From positions 1-64,000 of the forward strand of contig JAYMGJ010000044.1 in NCBI GenBank assembly GCA_037178675.1: a stretch of 64,000 nucleotides of DNA, in the 5' to 3' direction. Under the pieces are notes generated by a model that was not told the DNA's origin, made no database searches, and saw only the letters and a list, made by a program, of their open reading frames with translations. The position numbers and the translations under genes are program-made. Origin of the DNA: Scleroderma bovista (Eukaryota > Basidiomycota > Agaricomycetes > Boletales > Sclerodermataceae). The number at the start of each line of letters is the position of its first letter. Within the stretch, counting starts at the first letter, position 1. Positions 41,643 through 54,247 of the stretch are shown here, piece after piece.

Positions 41643-44600
41643 ATGGTGGATGGCAATCTTCTTATGGCGAGGAGCGACCCCAGGCAGGCCATGGGCGAAC
41701 TTGCACAACGCGCATCGCGATACAGTATTAATCTCAATGGATGGCTCGATGAGGACCGCACCTCAGTCTTGGGGGGAGGATCCGCTACCGTGCAGATAGG
41801 GAAGCTGCGTCCTGCCGGAATCAAGGTTACCATAAAAACTCCACGGAGTGTTGTCCACAGAGATGTCGAAACCATTGAGGTAAGATTACTTTTCACGATC
41901 ATGAGCCCGCTTCTCTAATTCCCGCGCAGCGCGTGCTCAATCAACTCGATCTCTTGTGCAAGCTTGATCATTCCAATCTCCTCCCACTGCTAGGCGTCAC
42001 AATTGAATCCGATCTAACCATGTCATTAGTATATCCATGGATGGAGAAAGGAAATGCACAGCAGTATGTACAAGACAAGGCCATCGATCCTCGTCCTTTG
42101 GTATGTTACATAAAATGGCAACGTGTGGTTGGTGTTTCATTACTTGCGATGTCGATGCCCAATAGATCAAAGGAATTGCTGAAGGACTAAATTACCTCCA
42201 TAATCAATGTCCAGATGCGGTATTCCACGGAAATCTTAAAGGTGTATGTCCGCGGCTTGCTTTCGGGATATGGTTCTTTTCATGGTATTCTATTACAGTC
42301 TAATGTATTGATATCCGATGACGGCCGAGCGCTACTTACAGATTTCGGCTTTTCACTCTTTGGTTCTGTATTTAGCTCCCGCTCCCCGATGAGACTGGGA
42401 GGTGTACTAAACTGGATGGCTCCAGAAATATTGCAAGAGGGTGGAGCCTCAGCTGAAGCAGATATATGGGCATTTGGAATGACTGCACTGGTGTGCTCGT
42501 CGCTCCTCTACACTTAGGATATCATTTCAAGCGTTTTCAGGAGCTCTTTACGCGTCAAGTCCCCTTCAATGAATTCCAAGGGCCCAGTGTCATATTTAAG
42601 ATACTTTGTGGATCACCAGATCGACCAAGTGACGAGAATACATGCTCTCGCATGACGCCATCGTGGTGGAACATACTTACTTCGTGCTTGAAGCTCATTG
42701 CCCAGCAGCGCCCTACCATTACGACTGTTGTCAACGAAATAGCAAAGATAGTATGTCCCCATGTCATAGCAAGGTTCCCGGTGATTTATAGGGCTTTAAA
42801 CCAGATGACCGGCACGGGATTCCCTGGTACAAGAGAGGTGGGCATCCAGTTCTGATATCGACTGTATTATTCATTAAGTGTGGACATCCTCTGATACATG
42901 TAGATCCCATGCAGTACATACCCAAGACGTGTTCTGGAATCCCTTGTTGATCGGGCATCGTCCCACTGTCCCCGAATCAACCTTGATGAACGGATTGATA
43001 TAAATCACCGCCAAGGGATCCGCGGAGGATACTCCAATGTATGCCAAGGTACTCTACGTCCAGGAGGGATTAAGGTGGCCATTAAGATCGCTCGTAATGT
43101 TGTTCCAGGCGATGAGAAGGCCGTCATAGTAATGTCACCTCTTATGAGATTACGCGATCCCTCTCTGATCCAATCCAGGCTGTTCTCCATGAAGTCCATG
43201 TTTGGTCCAAGCTCAAACATGACAATGTACTCCCACTACTCGGTATTACCACAAAATTTGACCTGACAGTATCAATTGTATCTCAATGGATGGAAAAGGG
43301 AAATGCACGTGATCATGTACAGAACCAATCCGTTGATCCACGCCCATTGGTATGATGTTCAAGGACTCCATAGGATTTTTGTTTATGGGACACCTAGATC
43401 GAAGGTATTGCACAAGGGTTACGCTACTTGCATAACCGGTCCGCGGTAATAATCCACGGAGATCTGAAAGGGGCAGGTCCTTCTTATTCTTGAATACGAC
43501 TTTGTTTGACAAAATCCTATTGTAGGCCAATGTACTGGTTTCTGAGAACAACCAGGCACTCCTTACTGACTTCGGGCTCTCCCATCTTGAGAATTCTTCG
43601 TTCAGCATGCTCGGGTCCAACCGTGCAAAAAGTGGAGGAACGATGAACTGGATGGCTCCAGAAATCATCGATCATGGAGAGATGACAACTCAATCAGATG
43701 TGTGGTCATTTGGCATGACAGTTCTGGTATGTATGCTATATAATCGTCACTTGGGCCCGGGTTAAACTGGAGCAATGCAGGAGCTATTCACTCGTACACG
43801 GCCTTTCCACGACGTCCTTCGAGTGGAACTGCTTCCGATTAGGATTGTTCGGGGACCTCCAGAGCGCCCCACTAATAAGGACACATGTTTTCGCATGACA
43901 GACCAGTGGTGGGAGCTGTGTTCTGCATGCTGGGTTCGTCCGCCGTCGTTGCGGCCGACAATCTCAGATATCTCTCAAAGGATCATTAAGATTGTATATT
44001 CCATCTTTGTGATGACAGGGCTCGCTGCCAATTGAAACTCCACAGATGAATTCTTCAAACACTGCGAACGAAACTAGTACTCACGCGATTGACACAGTTA
44101 CCAAATCACTCGACGCGTTACGTGTATCAGGTCCCTCGATTGATCAAGCCAATATGCACTCCCCTCCCAGAGCGGCGTGTACGATAACTGGAGAAGTTTC
44201 CAGGACTGTAACCATATTTATCTCTGAGGAGAGGCCCCTTCGATCCCCTGTAGTGGTGAGTCTTACACTGGTTACCGCAAATAAATCTAACCAGGCACAG
44301 CTTGTTCTCACCCTTTTACCAGAAGGTCATTTGAGAGCACACTCAGCCCTAGTTTGGCGGGTATGTTTCCCGGTCTACTTCGTGCCATGGTAGTTAACAA
44401 ATTACATCAGACCCTCACGTTTCCTGCTGGGCGTAAGGATCTTTATGTTCTAGATGATCGTTGTTCACCGATCAGACAGGCGCAATACAGCACAAGATTG
44501 ACATTCCTACGTCGTAAGTCGTTTTCACGATTTCAGTGGTGGCGGAGAACTTATAGCTAGAAGTATTGGCGTAAGCACAACTGAGGCGGATGATGACGGC

Positions 44601-45216
44601 GTCATTTATTGTGACATGGGAACCGCTGTGAAGGTAGGAACGCTACTCAGATCAATTTCCCCGTGTTTCTAATTTTCCTCGATCAGCGGAAACACATGCT
44701 TACTTTTACCCGCACGAAGACTTGGGATCAGCAAGTTGCTGAGTGCCCTAATACTATCCAAGTTTTCAACAATTGTGGGATCCTGAAATCTTTTGCAGTG
44801 TATACTGCCACACCTGATTTTGGTGACATGCCGCTTCTGTATGCTCGTCATATCCAGTTAGTTATGGACAAAATTTGCATCTGCTTATGGCTGATGCTGA
44901 ACTTTGCAATAAAGGAACAATCAAAAAATTACATTCGGGTGGCCCGTAATTCTTCAAGCCTATGTTTGCAACGAACATCCCGGTACGTTGGGATTTGCCA
45001 CTTCAACAAATTCTGACTTGTTGTATGCAGTCGGGAAATTGTTGTCGCCTAATATGGCGACATCCGGGTTGTTTCCGAATGATGGTATTGATACGAGAAC
45101 GGCCCACCGTGTAAGTTCTGAAAATATATTCGCCGAGGACGCATGCAACTGAACTCCTGCAGAATTTCCAGCTATTCACCAGAGATGGCCAATATATCCT
45201 CAAAAATGTGGGATGA
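41643..45216 (+). CDS. Tandem pseudokinase-kinase with conserved C-terminal domain (gene B)
   Basis: ATG at 41643 (MVDGNLLMARSDPRQAMGEL). Kinase 1 exons 41643-41879, 41930-42100 and three more carry VTIKTP, FHGNLKG, TDFGFS and MAPE. The catalytic HGD aspartate is changed to asparagine (codon 42232-42234), so this domain is probably a pseudokinase. Kinase 2 starts at 42904 (IPCSTYPRRVLESLV) after an in-frame intron and has VAIKIA, IHGDLKG, TDFGLS, MAPE and RMTDQWWELCSACW, all catalytic residues intact. The linker (MNSSNTANETSTHAIDT...) leads to TIFISEERPLRSP, then the C-terminal domain: LVLTLLPEGH, HKIDIPTS, GVSTTEADDDGVIYCDMGTA, TKTWDQQVAEC, GILKSFAVYTATPDFG, VGKLLSPNMA and GLFPNDGIDT, last exon 45163-45216 ending in TGA. 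One donor after HGDLKG (43473) reads GC instead of GT. Cytosolic signalling protein by inference; partners unknown. Confidence 0.82.
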
Positions 45217-45672
45217 TATAGCAAGTAACAGTGGCACAAGGTTTGTTGTATGAATGTCACCCGGAAAAATGGAAGTCTGGACGTAAAATACATGTAGTTG
45301 AACATCATCCACAATCGTGAATACTCATTAATGTTGAAGATGCTACTTGGGTTGTCCCCGACTACTGGCAGTTGACATTCCAAGTGGTACGGTGATACGG
45401 ATCGGAAATGAACGGAAGTAAAGACCAGGCGACTGAAATTTCCTTTAGCAGGTGTGATGCACATGGATACAAATAAATACGCAAGAATTGTGCAAAAATC
45501 ATACATCATACATATCTCTGAGTCGAGAAAATCGATACCATCAGCATCAACACCCTTCACGAGCCAGGCAAACTTACACATGTCAGATTTCTAATTAATC
45601 CAAAACGCCGCACGTGGTAAATGATCCAGGTATGGTTATTCTACCAGAGTCTGAGCCCGTGGAAGGGAGGTA
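45217..45672. other. Intergenic region, no gene seen
   Basis: About 450 bases between two convergent genes. Open minus-strand frames here carry no start and splice logic or family motif. Confidence 0.5.
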
Positions 45673-46618
45673 TCACCCAATTTCGGCGCCATCCATCTTC
45701 ACGCTGATTTTGATCGGAAACGGCGATATCCCTGTTGCGTTGGTGATCAGAGGAACTGCGGTCCGTCCACGTTCCGATGAGGTATAGGTGAGCATCACGT
45801 GGAGGGCCTTGGACAATGTTGAAGCGAGCGTCGAATCAAAGTCTTGCCGGTCTGTTAGTGCAATGAGGAGATGAGGGCAGGAGGTCAACGAGGAACCACG
45901 TGCACCTTTAACGGTCCTTGGTTGTCTCATTTCGGCGTTGACGATCCTGTTGGAGACGTGTATGCAACTTGGGAGTGATTTCGATGAAGACAACGAAAGT
46001 GAACGCACCATTGTTCCCAGGGAACATCTTCCTCTCCTACGTATACCTGGAACCACGACTTTTTAGGGCGCTTCTCCGAAAACGTGACGAGTACCTTTGC
46101 AAAGCGTAAGTACAGTGATGAGCAGAGGATCAAAGAAGATGAAATTACCTGCCCGCGCTTGTTTGTACCGTTCTCGACGCCCTTCCAAAATGTATCTACT
46201 TTATCGTTCACTAGTTGCTCCATCTCGGGATCTGAAACGCCGGGCTGTCATTTGCTGCTCGTTAGCGTTCTTCGTTTCTCAAATGTGACCCCTGGAACTA
46301 CAAGAACAAAGAACAGAGTAGAAAGGCAAACACCAGGTGTTGCGACAAGGAACATGATAAATGACACGAATCAAGATAACGCACCACTGTGACATCAAGC
46401 ACCTCGAATGTTTGCGGCTTCACCGTGCCAAACAGCCGATGGAATAGTATGGCATGGAGTATGGCATGGAGCACTTCTTTGGCGTTGCGCCTATCCAGGA
46501 CCTGAGTGATGGACGAGATAACGGAAGTGGATCGACGGAAGAAGCAAGATGAAGCTTTGAAGAATAAAACATGACGTACGATGTCGATCGTTACTGTTGG
46601 GATGCTTGTGGTGCTCAT
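45673..46618 (-). CDS. ATG101: Autophagy-related protein Atg101
   Basis: ATG at 46616-46618 (MSTTSIPTVTIDI), first exon to 46580. Following exons give VLDRRNAKEVLHAILHAILF-HRLFGTV, PGVSDPEMEQLVNDKVDTFW, GVENGTNKRGQ, VTFSEKRPKKSWFQVYVGEE, DVPWEQWIVNAEMRQPRTVK, DRQDFDSTLASTLSKALHVM, SERGRTAVPLITNATG and PFPIKISVKMDG, with TGA at 45673-45675. About 215 residues, the usual length. The HORMA fold is supported by the order; the WF-finger-like loop is visible as EEDVPWEQW, equivalent to ECIPWEVW of animal Atg101. Atg101 stabilises Atg13 in the Atg1/ULK1 complex that starts autophagy; species with Atg101 usually lack budding-yeast type Atg29/Atg31. Seven short GT..AG-bounded exons. It is a conserved gene embedded in the fast-evolving kinase cluster. 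Confidence 0.92.
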
Positions 46619-47641
46619 CGCGGTCGTGAGGTAGTAGGGGGCCAGCAGAGAAAGGAGCCGTATTCGTGATAGCACAAACGACGGCGTCAGATACAATAAA
46701 GCAGGGAAAGGGGGGCTGCTATGATGCTGCTCTCTGGCTGAAGGATCGTTCTCGGTGCATGAGACCTCGGTTGTCGCCTTCCAAGGTGTGCTTGCAACAG
46801 GTAACTCGCCAAGTTCGGAATCTTCCGCCCTCCTGTCTTGGGTAGCGTTCACCACTTCACCCACGCTCAGCCACTACAACAATTCAGATTGGCACACATA
46901 CTATGTCTGACTCCCTCCAATAATCTGCGAAGCGTGCTGTGCATATCTACCACTCAACGGCTATTTTTGGTCGACGGTCTCCCCACGATTGTCCTTTTGT
47001 TCACGGAAGGCAGCGCTAGCCCCAAACACGACTATCTTCATCTACGAAGAGAGTCTGGCTTAGGGAGACTAGCCCCAAACAGTGATATCATGGCGCGCCT
47101 GTACGAAGGTTCTATCAACTGGATACAGCGTTTAAGTGAAATCGAACGTTCATTGATGTACGTTTACTGTTCGTTATATGTACGGTCGTAAGTTTACCTT
47201 ATGTGACAGACTGGACAGGGAAACAGAATCATAAGGCTCAAGCTGACCACCGGCACGCGTGCTCCTGCCGGTATAATACGTTACATCTTGGCCATTTTGA
47301 CATGTTCCCGTGATAGGTGGAACTGAATACACCAGCAAAATAGTCTTAGGCTGTATGATGACAGGAAGAATGGATTATGTTCGGATGACCTGCTCTCTCG
47401 GTTAACAGGTATGTACAAGGCAGTGCAAACCTGACTGCTATTTAGGGGATTGCGACTCGAGTGGTGATTTCCACCATCGCACCAAGTTCAACTTTAACAT
47501 GTCAGAGGCGTTCACTGATATCTCAGCTGGCGAAAGTAAACAATTCATGTCTTGATAAATGGGACACTCGCTCACCTGCCAGTTTATTAGGTATCCCTGG
47601 TGAGTTCACTGATCGAGGAGCCAGAACATCACCCTCACCCA
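46619..47641. other. Intergenic region, no gene supported
   Basis: The longest frame (46838-47191) has no ATG at its start and no recognisable motif. The 3' half may hold upstream exons of the next gene but none could be linked. Confidence 0.45.
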
Positions 47642-48120
47642 ATGAGTTCAGGTGGCACCCATGAAAATGGGGATCATACGAAGATCCATTCCAAAACCAA
47701 TACTGCTTTATTTCACAAAGTTGACAATGATGGCGAAATTGACCATTATGTAGGCTCACTCAGTTTTTTCGAGGTTCGTGCATACTGCTTCAAGGATTCA
47801 TGATCCTTATGACATACACACATGCACAGCTTCGGATTGATTTCAACTCCACCACTGGTGATACCGTCCTTAACCTCTACCTGAGGTACCCCGAAGACAA
47901 GTATACATATCTGGAAACGAAAATGGGAAACCTCAAAAAAGGCCAAATCGTGTTCGAGATTCGCCAGCCCGATCACATTCATGGTCCGGACATGTTCATT
48001 CTCACCCTCGTATTAAAAGATGCTCTCTTGCGTTTCACTGCCGAACTATACACACATGGTCAGAGATACGGTACACTCGATGAGATCCCTCTTAGGTCTC
48101 ACCTCTACCGCGATAACTGA
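47642..48120 (+). CDS. Hypothetical protein, two exons
   Basis: ATG at 47642 (MSSGGTHENGDHTKIHSKTN) leads to HYVGSLSFFE at a GTTCGT donor (about 47776). After an intron of some 55 bases ending in TGCACAG the frame continues LRIDFNSTTGDTVLNLYLRY, KMGNLKKGQIVFEIRQPDH and AELYTHGQRYGTLDEIPLRS to a stop at 48118-48120. About 145 residues, beta-rich by its alternating pattern. No family recognised. The donor is not a strong GTAAGT type, so the intron is probable but not certain. It lies between Atg101 and the single-kinase gene. Confidence 0.5.
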
Positions 48121-48817
48121 TTACTATCTAACAATCGAGTTGTCTTTTCGATCAACAATATCAGTGATGTAACGCTGATATTTTGCGATCGCTTCCTTGG
48201 GATGTCATAAAGAATCCCGTTTTGTACGTAGTCCTAATATGCTGGCATTAACTCATTGCATGCTACTCACTATAAACTGATGGGTAAACCGAGTAACCCA
48301 AGAGATAAAGATCGCTTCAAGAACAACATACACCTGACAAGGATCCGTTATAGACTGCAGCTATCAAACTTAAAGCGACATAGATTATATCCTTCAGAGA
48401 TTGAGGTATTCGTAAAGCTTGGGGTACTAATCAGGAATATCACGTTGTCTCAACGGTTGAACAGTGGATAATCACTCATTACCTCGAACAGACTAGGCAT
48501 GCCAAGAGTTCAGAAACTTAACTGTATATGGCCCCTTCCGTTTCGCGCGATCAAAGCTAGAGTAGACCGTAAAGGTGTTGAACTTTTACATTGTCTTGCA
48601 TCGGAGGCCTGGGATAATAAAGGGTGCAACAATCTCTTGTGGGTACGCCTAGTAGATGACAAACAGAGTGCGGACTCGACAGGTACAACAAACGAAAAAC
48701 ATTGAGTATGAACGTCATGAACGTAGTACATCGTGAGAATGATATGGAATCTGAGAGATCCAACGGTCGGCCCCGAATAAACTACATATAGTACACCAAA
48801 AAACTCTGTGCCACCCG
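48121..48817. other. Intergenic region, no gene seen
   Basis: The open frame 48256-48471 starts without ATG; its inner part (MGKPSNPRDKDRFKNN) is basic but has no family feature. Not called. Confidence 0.45.
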
Positions 48818-51093
48818 TCATATGTGCACCGGTTCAAGAATATGTTGATTACCCTCGGTGTAAAGCTGAAATGCCACATTCTGACGGTAGCGACACCAAT
48901 GAAGGGTCTGCATCCAAAAAAGCTGCATACTTACTCCTTGGGTCGAAGGTCTCGTGTCAATTCCACTTCCCTGAAATAGCGCAGGCGACATGCTAGGTAC
49001 AAATTGCCCTACATCTGCATTGCATGTCAGCCTCATTCTTCCCAAGGAAAGGGTTTCACCATCCACGTACTAGCGCTTTGATGGCAGACATATGCTTGCA
49101 GAATTACAGGTCGCCCTAACAACACGCTTTCACCACTTCTGTGCAGCGCGTAGCAGGTTGTAAAATTAGCTCCTAGGATATATGATTGAGTGCTCGACTG
49201 ACCGGATATGACTCTCGGTGCACAGCAGTGGCTCTATACCAAACTCAGCAGTAGCAGCATACATCGCAAAAGCCTTAGGGATCCCACAGTCATTGGCTAT
49301 TCCGATAACATCAGAGGGACTACCCTCAGCAACATGTTGTTCCCAGGCCTTTTTCTGGTTGAATGTGAATACATACCCCATCTGTTGTTGAAAAATAAGC
49401 CAACCCTAAGGTCAAGCCTAGACAACACCCACCCTCGCAGTGGTTCTCACATCACAATAGATATTTCCACCCAGAACGTCGATCGTGCTGACACCCATCC
49501 TTTGGGGAACCGTGTGTCCCTAGGGAGCGACAGAATGAGTGAGGCGACTCACACTGAAGGGAGAGTAAGCTTGTGCTCCATTCGTGTACCAGGGAAACGC
49601 AAGGTCTAATGATGTCAGCAAAGATCGCCGAGATAGCCTGGTCAGCTCACTCGCCAAACCACTGGGGAGTATCCTCTGAACAACTTGGGATCCTCCTCTG
49701 GCACGAGTGTGAGAACTAGCTTTACCTAGTTAATAAGATATGAATCTGCAAGTAAGGTCAGGGCACACCTCCACGGGAGATGGAAGAGGTTTCTCCTCGG
49801 TGGTAAAGATGGTCACTGTGTGAACAACATCTTGATTCTGAGCGACCGGACTGGCTCGAAGGCGAGCTTCAACGACCGATTTGACTTCAGGAAGCTTGGA
49901 AGTGTTGATGTCATTATTCGTGCTATCTAGGCTTGGATCGGTCATCTGCACAGGTTGATCGATGATGGGGAGTGCCACACAGTGAAAGACATACAATTGC
50001 CGTTATCTTATCAACGATCTGTGACATTGTTGGACGCAACGAAGGTTCACGATTCCAACATGCAGAGCACAAATTCCACCACTGGTCTGTCAAACGATGA
50101 CATGTACTTTCGTCACTTGGACGGTCCGGTGGACCTTGAAAAACCCTGAGCATGACATCCCGGATCCTAGAATAACCAGAGAAGGGGGAAATACGAGTGA
50201 ATAATTCCTGTGTAGCTTCTATTTGCCCACAGTAATCAATGGCAAAGTGACAGGCATACCAGGGCTGTCATCCCAAATGACCACACATCTGTGCTGGGTG
50301 TTATCCCTTGGCCATCCAGGACTTCTAGAGCCGTCCAGTTGATGCTTCTATCAGGGTCCATACTGAATGAAGCAATTTCAAGGCGTGATAAACTGAAGTC
50401 AGTAAGAAGTGCCCGGCCAACATCAGAAATGAGAACATTAAACTGAAGAGATTTCTATTATACATCGTAATCCATGGAAGAAAGTAAGCTTACCCCTTTC
50501 ACATTTCCATGGATTATTTCACCTGCAGCTTGATTATGCAGGTAATGTAGCCCTTGAGCAATTCCTTCGATCTAACGGAAATGTAGATAAGAATAGCCCC
50601 GAGTGACTTCAGCTCACTATTGGTCGAGGATCAATGGCTTCATTCTTGACATAATCGTGCGCATTTCCTCTCTGCATCCACGGAGATACAATCGAAACTG
50701 TCAGATCAAATTTGGTGTTGATGCCGAGCAGCGGAAGGATATTTTCATGCCCGAGCGTGGAGAGCCGATGCACTTCCTCAATAGACCGCTGAATAAGAAT
50801 CGGCATGAAGAATAGGACCGAGGAATCAAGCCTGTTTGATCTGTAAATAATACGCGTACCTTGATTGTATCGACATTCTCTGGGGGACCACCGCGTGCAA
50901 TTTTCACTACCACCTTACTTCCCTCCGGACGAAGAACGCCTAGACGCACATACGCGGAGCCCCCACCAATGGAGTTGCTATCTATGTCTATCAGTCCGTC
51001 GAGGTCGACGCTGTGTTGCCGCGCCAGTTGGGCGAGCGCTTCAAGGGCGCGTCTTGGGTCGATATTCTCCACGAAAACAGAGCTACTGCCCAT
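48818..51093 (-). CDS. Single degenerate kinase with the same C-terminal domain (gene D)
   Basis: ATG at 51091-51093 (MGSSSVFVENIDPRRALEAL), first exon to 50860 (78 codons, phase 0). The kinase domain uses the same five exons: VVVKIARGG keeps the ATP lysine, but the catalytic loop is IHGNVKG (asparagine codon at 50503-50505), the metal-binding DFG is DFS, and APE is ALE. It is thus very probably a pseudokinase. It goes on with FQGPPDRPSDESTCHRLTDQ and WWNLCSACWNREPSLRPTMS, then the linker MTDPSLDSTNNDINTSKLPE to TIFTTEEKPLPSPVE. The C-terminal domain follows: LVLTLVPEEDP, RMGVSTIDVLGGNIYCD, FTFNQKKAWEQHVAEG, GIPKAFAMYAATAEFG, PVILQAYVCHQSA and FQLYTEGNQHILEPVHI, TGA at 48818-48820. About 560 residues. 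It lacks the second kinase found in genes A, B and C; either that module was lost or this is the ancestral form. Confidence 0.8.
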
Positions 51094-51319
51094 CACCGTG
51101 GATGACGTTAGATACCAGTACAATGGACAACCTCTCAACCACCAGGATGGGAAGCGACGAAGGCATGATAATGTGCTATCATCCGATAGCTCTTTAAGCT
51201 TTGCATCGTGCTTTACTAATCTGTTTGGGTACATCTCATTGTGCAACGTGTAGAAGAACCCTCGTGTCACGTTCAGGACGTAAATGTGGTTAGAGACTTT
51301 TATAGATCAGGCTGCTCCC

Positions 51320-51840
51320 ATGTCAGTGGATGCATCAGCCAACATGACAGTTGTGACTCGTGAGTCCTCCTCCCACACCATTGACGCCCCCAATAATAAT
51401 ATCGCTGGTCGATAGCATCACCGCGCTACTCTGCAATGACCGTAAGTACATACCCACTCTAATTAGTACTCTTTGGCCTTCCCAATCGCTTGCCGTCAGT
51501 TCTCTTGCCGAACCGGTGGGCTATCATGCGTCTCGCGCCACTCTACGAAATAAGAAAAGCCCAGACACGTCGCTGGGGTACAGAATCACCTGTTCTTCAT
51601 ATCGGTCCTGGCAGGCATACTAGTATTGCGCCATCTGTAAGATGTCATTGGGTAAGTATTCAGTTCGACATCGCTATGAGCTTCCAACTTGGGCATGTGA
51701 GGTACGTACTGCGATACTTTGATGCATGTCACCAAAACAATAAGGACTGCAGATTTTGTACATTACTCACTAATTACGATACTTCCATGAGCGAACACGA
51801 AATAGATCTGGCAATGGCGCCTGGACTGACGTAATCCAGC
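51320..51840 (+). other. Possible small gene upstream of gene D, duplicated at 53186-53600
   Basis: ATG at 51320, or 51344 in the same frame (MTVVTRESSSHTIDAPNN), starts 226 bases from the divergent start of gene D. A downstream part encodes RLAPLYEIRKAQTRRWG and LHIGPGRHTSIAPSV. Both parts have diverged counterparts at 53186 (MTSLCESSTTPTLAAND) and about 53450 (YERLASLQQIRKTGAGRAWG) beside the pseudogene copy of gene D. I could not find a splice form joining them without an in-frame stop, so this may be a real small gene or a dead one. Confidence 0.35.
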
Positions 51841-52059
51841 GACCGCACATCAGTGGCAAATAACGGTAGTCCGCCAATGTCGGGAACCAGCCAGGTTCAG
51901 GCCAAGCCGCCTTGTTTCTACAGCAAGCGCAAATACCCTTGAACACCGATTACGTCCTACAGAACCTTGGGGTTGACTGCTAGGTACATGCAGTATATCT
52001 GATATCGGTCTTGTCCGAGTCCACGTTCTTGCGATGGCATGTATTCTCGTCACTTGGAT

Positions 52060-52976
52060 GGCCCTGTGGACCTTAAAAGCCCCTCAATGACATCCCGGAC
52101 CCAAGAATAACCGGAGAAAGGGATCATGATGTGGGTGAATAGTTCCTGTATTGCTTCTATTTGACCACAGCAAATGACAGGAAAGTGACAGGCATACCAA
52201 GACTGACATCCCAAATGACCACGCATTTGTATTAGGTGTTATTCCGTGGCCACGCAAAACTTCTAGAGCCGTACGTCCAGTCGATGTCTATCAGGGTTCA
52301 TACCGAATGAAGCAATTTCAAGACGTGATGAGCTGAAGTCGGTAAGGAATACGCAGCCAACATCAGAAACGAGCACATGGAACTGAAGAAATTTCTAGTA
52401 CCTCTTTCACATTTCCACGGATTATTTCACCTGATGATAATAACCCTCGAGCAATTCCTTTGCTTTAAAGGAAATGTGGATAAGAATAGCCCCGATCAGC
52501 TCACCGTTGGTCGAGGATCAATAGTTTTATTATCGACATAATCGTGTGCATTTCCTCCCCGCATCCATGGAGATACAATCGAAACTGTAAGATCAAATTT
52601 GGTAGTAATGCTGAGCTTGGGGAGTTGTTGCACTTCTTCAATAAACAGCCGAATGAGGATCAGTTTGAAGAATAAGATCAAGGAATCAAGTGTGTTTGGT
52701 TTGTAAATAAGACATGTACCTTGATGGTGGATGGACAACTTCCTCTGGAGGATCACCACTGCATCCAGCTTCCATTACCACCTTAATTGAATTCTTCCCA
52801 GAGTAAGAGTCCCCAGATGCACATATCGGCGGAGCCCCCACCAATGGAGCAACAATATCTATGTCTATTAGTATCCGCCCGTCGAAGTTGTCGCTGTGTT
52901 GTCGCGCCAGTTGGGCGAGCTCTTCAAACACGTGTCTAGGGTCGATACTCTCCATGAAAGCGGGGCTGCTGCCCAT
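52060..52976 (-). pseudogene. Truncated duplicate of single-kinase gene D
   Basis: ATG at 52974-52976 (MGSSPAFMESIDPRHVFEEL) is clearly related to gene D. The ATP-lysine exon is broken by frameshifts; the next exon keeps FDLTVSIVSPWMRGGNAHDY. Exons for the catalytic loop, the DFG segment and ELFT are recognisable between 52480 and 52060 but carry deletions and stops. The C-terminal half (rest of the C-lobe, linker and conserved domain) is absent. It is part of a block duplication together with the small upstream gene. Confidence 0.85.
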
Positions 52977-53185
52977 CACCATGACTGAAGTTGGCAGACA
53001 CTCAACCACCAGAAATGGAAACACCTTCAAGGCCGTTGTTTATATTTGTTTGGACTGGCACATATTCCGGTTAGTGTACAGTGACCTAGTGTGTACTATG
53101 TACATCATAGAAGAAATTCGCGTGTTCAGGACGTACACGTGTTTGAAGACATATAAATGTTCTCCTGATCAAATGATGGGCTCCA

Positions 53186-53905
53186 ATGACATCCCTTTGT
53201 GAATCTTCTACAACGCCAACGCTTGCTGCGAACGATCAGCCATGTCACAGTGAGTGGACATTCACACTGTTGATGCCAACGTTTTTAATTGACACTCGGG
53301 CCTTCCTAAACGCCTTTGGCCGATACCGTCTGGCACCCCATTCCCTTCGTGCCCATACACCACCTCATTGGTAGCACGGTTGCTACTGCCGTCAGATCAC
53401 CCTACCGATGCCCGAGCCATTCTAACGCTCGACCATGGCAGATAGCCGCGTATGAGCGTCTTGCGTCACTCCAGCAGATAAGAAAAACTGGGGCTGGGCG
53501 AGCCTGGGGTCCGATATCACCTATGCTTGTCACCAGTTCTTTGTAGGTCTCGATATTGGTCCTGGTACATCAGGCGTACTAAGGATTGCATTATCTGCAA
53601 GTAAGCATTCACTCCATCTTCGGTATGTGAAGGTACATCTTGAACATACTATAAGGCATGCAGATTTGATGCGTAGCGCACTAATTAGGATTCTTGAATG
53701 AGCGAACCCGAAATCTGGAAATGGCGCCAGGATAGACGTACATAGCCACAGTGGCGTCTACACATAGAACAGTCCGTAGTCTGCCAATTTGGCTTAGGCT
53801 ACTGTCACTGCCAATGTCGGGAACCAGGCTTTTCTAGGTCTGTTCCCAAGCCGCCTAGTTCCTACAGTGACAAATGCCCTGAGCGTGTTGACGTCCTACT
53901 GACCT
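53186..53905. repeat. Duplicate of 51320-51970 (small gene region and flank)
   Basis: Collinear similarity with 51320-51970: the small-gene start, the IRKTGAGRAWG part, then TGAGCGAACACGAAAT/TGAGCGAACCCGAAAT, GCAATGGCGCC/AATGGCGCC and CCAATGTCGGGAACCAG. Indels are frequent. With 52060-52976 it forms the second half of a tandem block of roughly 2-3 kb. Confidence 0.75.
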
Positions 53906-54247
53906 CTGGCGTCGATTGCTAGGTACACGCACTCCATCTGAGCATCAGATTGTCTTGTTCAGTGCCAGGTTTTTTGATAACAGGTGTTGTGCCAATCACA
54001 GCGCAATAGCGCCTTGGCGCTGATACGTTATGGAGGCGCTTCATTCCCAAACACTGCCTGGCCAGAAAACTATTACTTAGGATGCCAGATTTCCAACACC
54101 AGGCGGTTTCGGGGGTTCATGACGTTGACACATAAAGCAACCGTGTTCTTGCGTTGCCCATCCATCTTGCTTTACTTGAGCCCCTTGAGCCGCTGTGCGC
54201 CCACCTCACCTTGCGGTTGAAATATCGCACCGGAGTCGACACTGATC
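53906..54247. other. Upstream region of tandem kinase gene C
   Basis: Contains GGCGCTGATACG and GCGGTTTCGGGGG patches but no gene or recognisable promoter box. Confidence 0.4.

Noticed and set aside
46450..46500. LHAILHAI repeat in Atg101 as a recent 12-base duplication
   Set aside because: The segment has the same length as the equivalent helix of animal Atg101, so it is a normal part of the protein and not an insertion.
46838..47191. 117-codon frame downstream of the Atg101 promoter side
   Set aside because: It has no ATG at its start, no recognised motif and overlaps no splice pattern.
48256..48471. 71-codon basic frame
   Set aside because: It begins at a non-ATG codon, and nothing links it to neighbouring exons.
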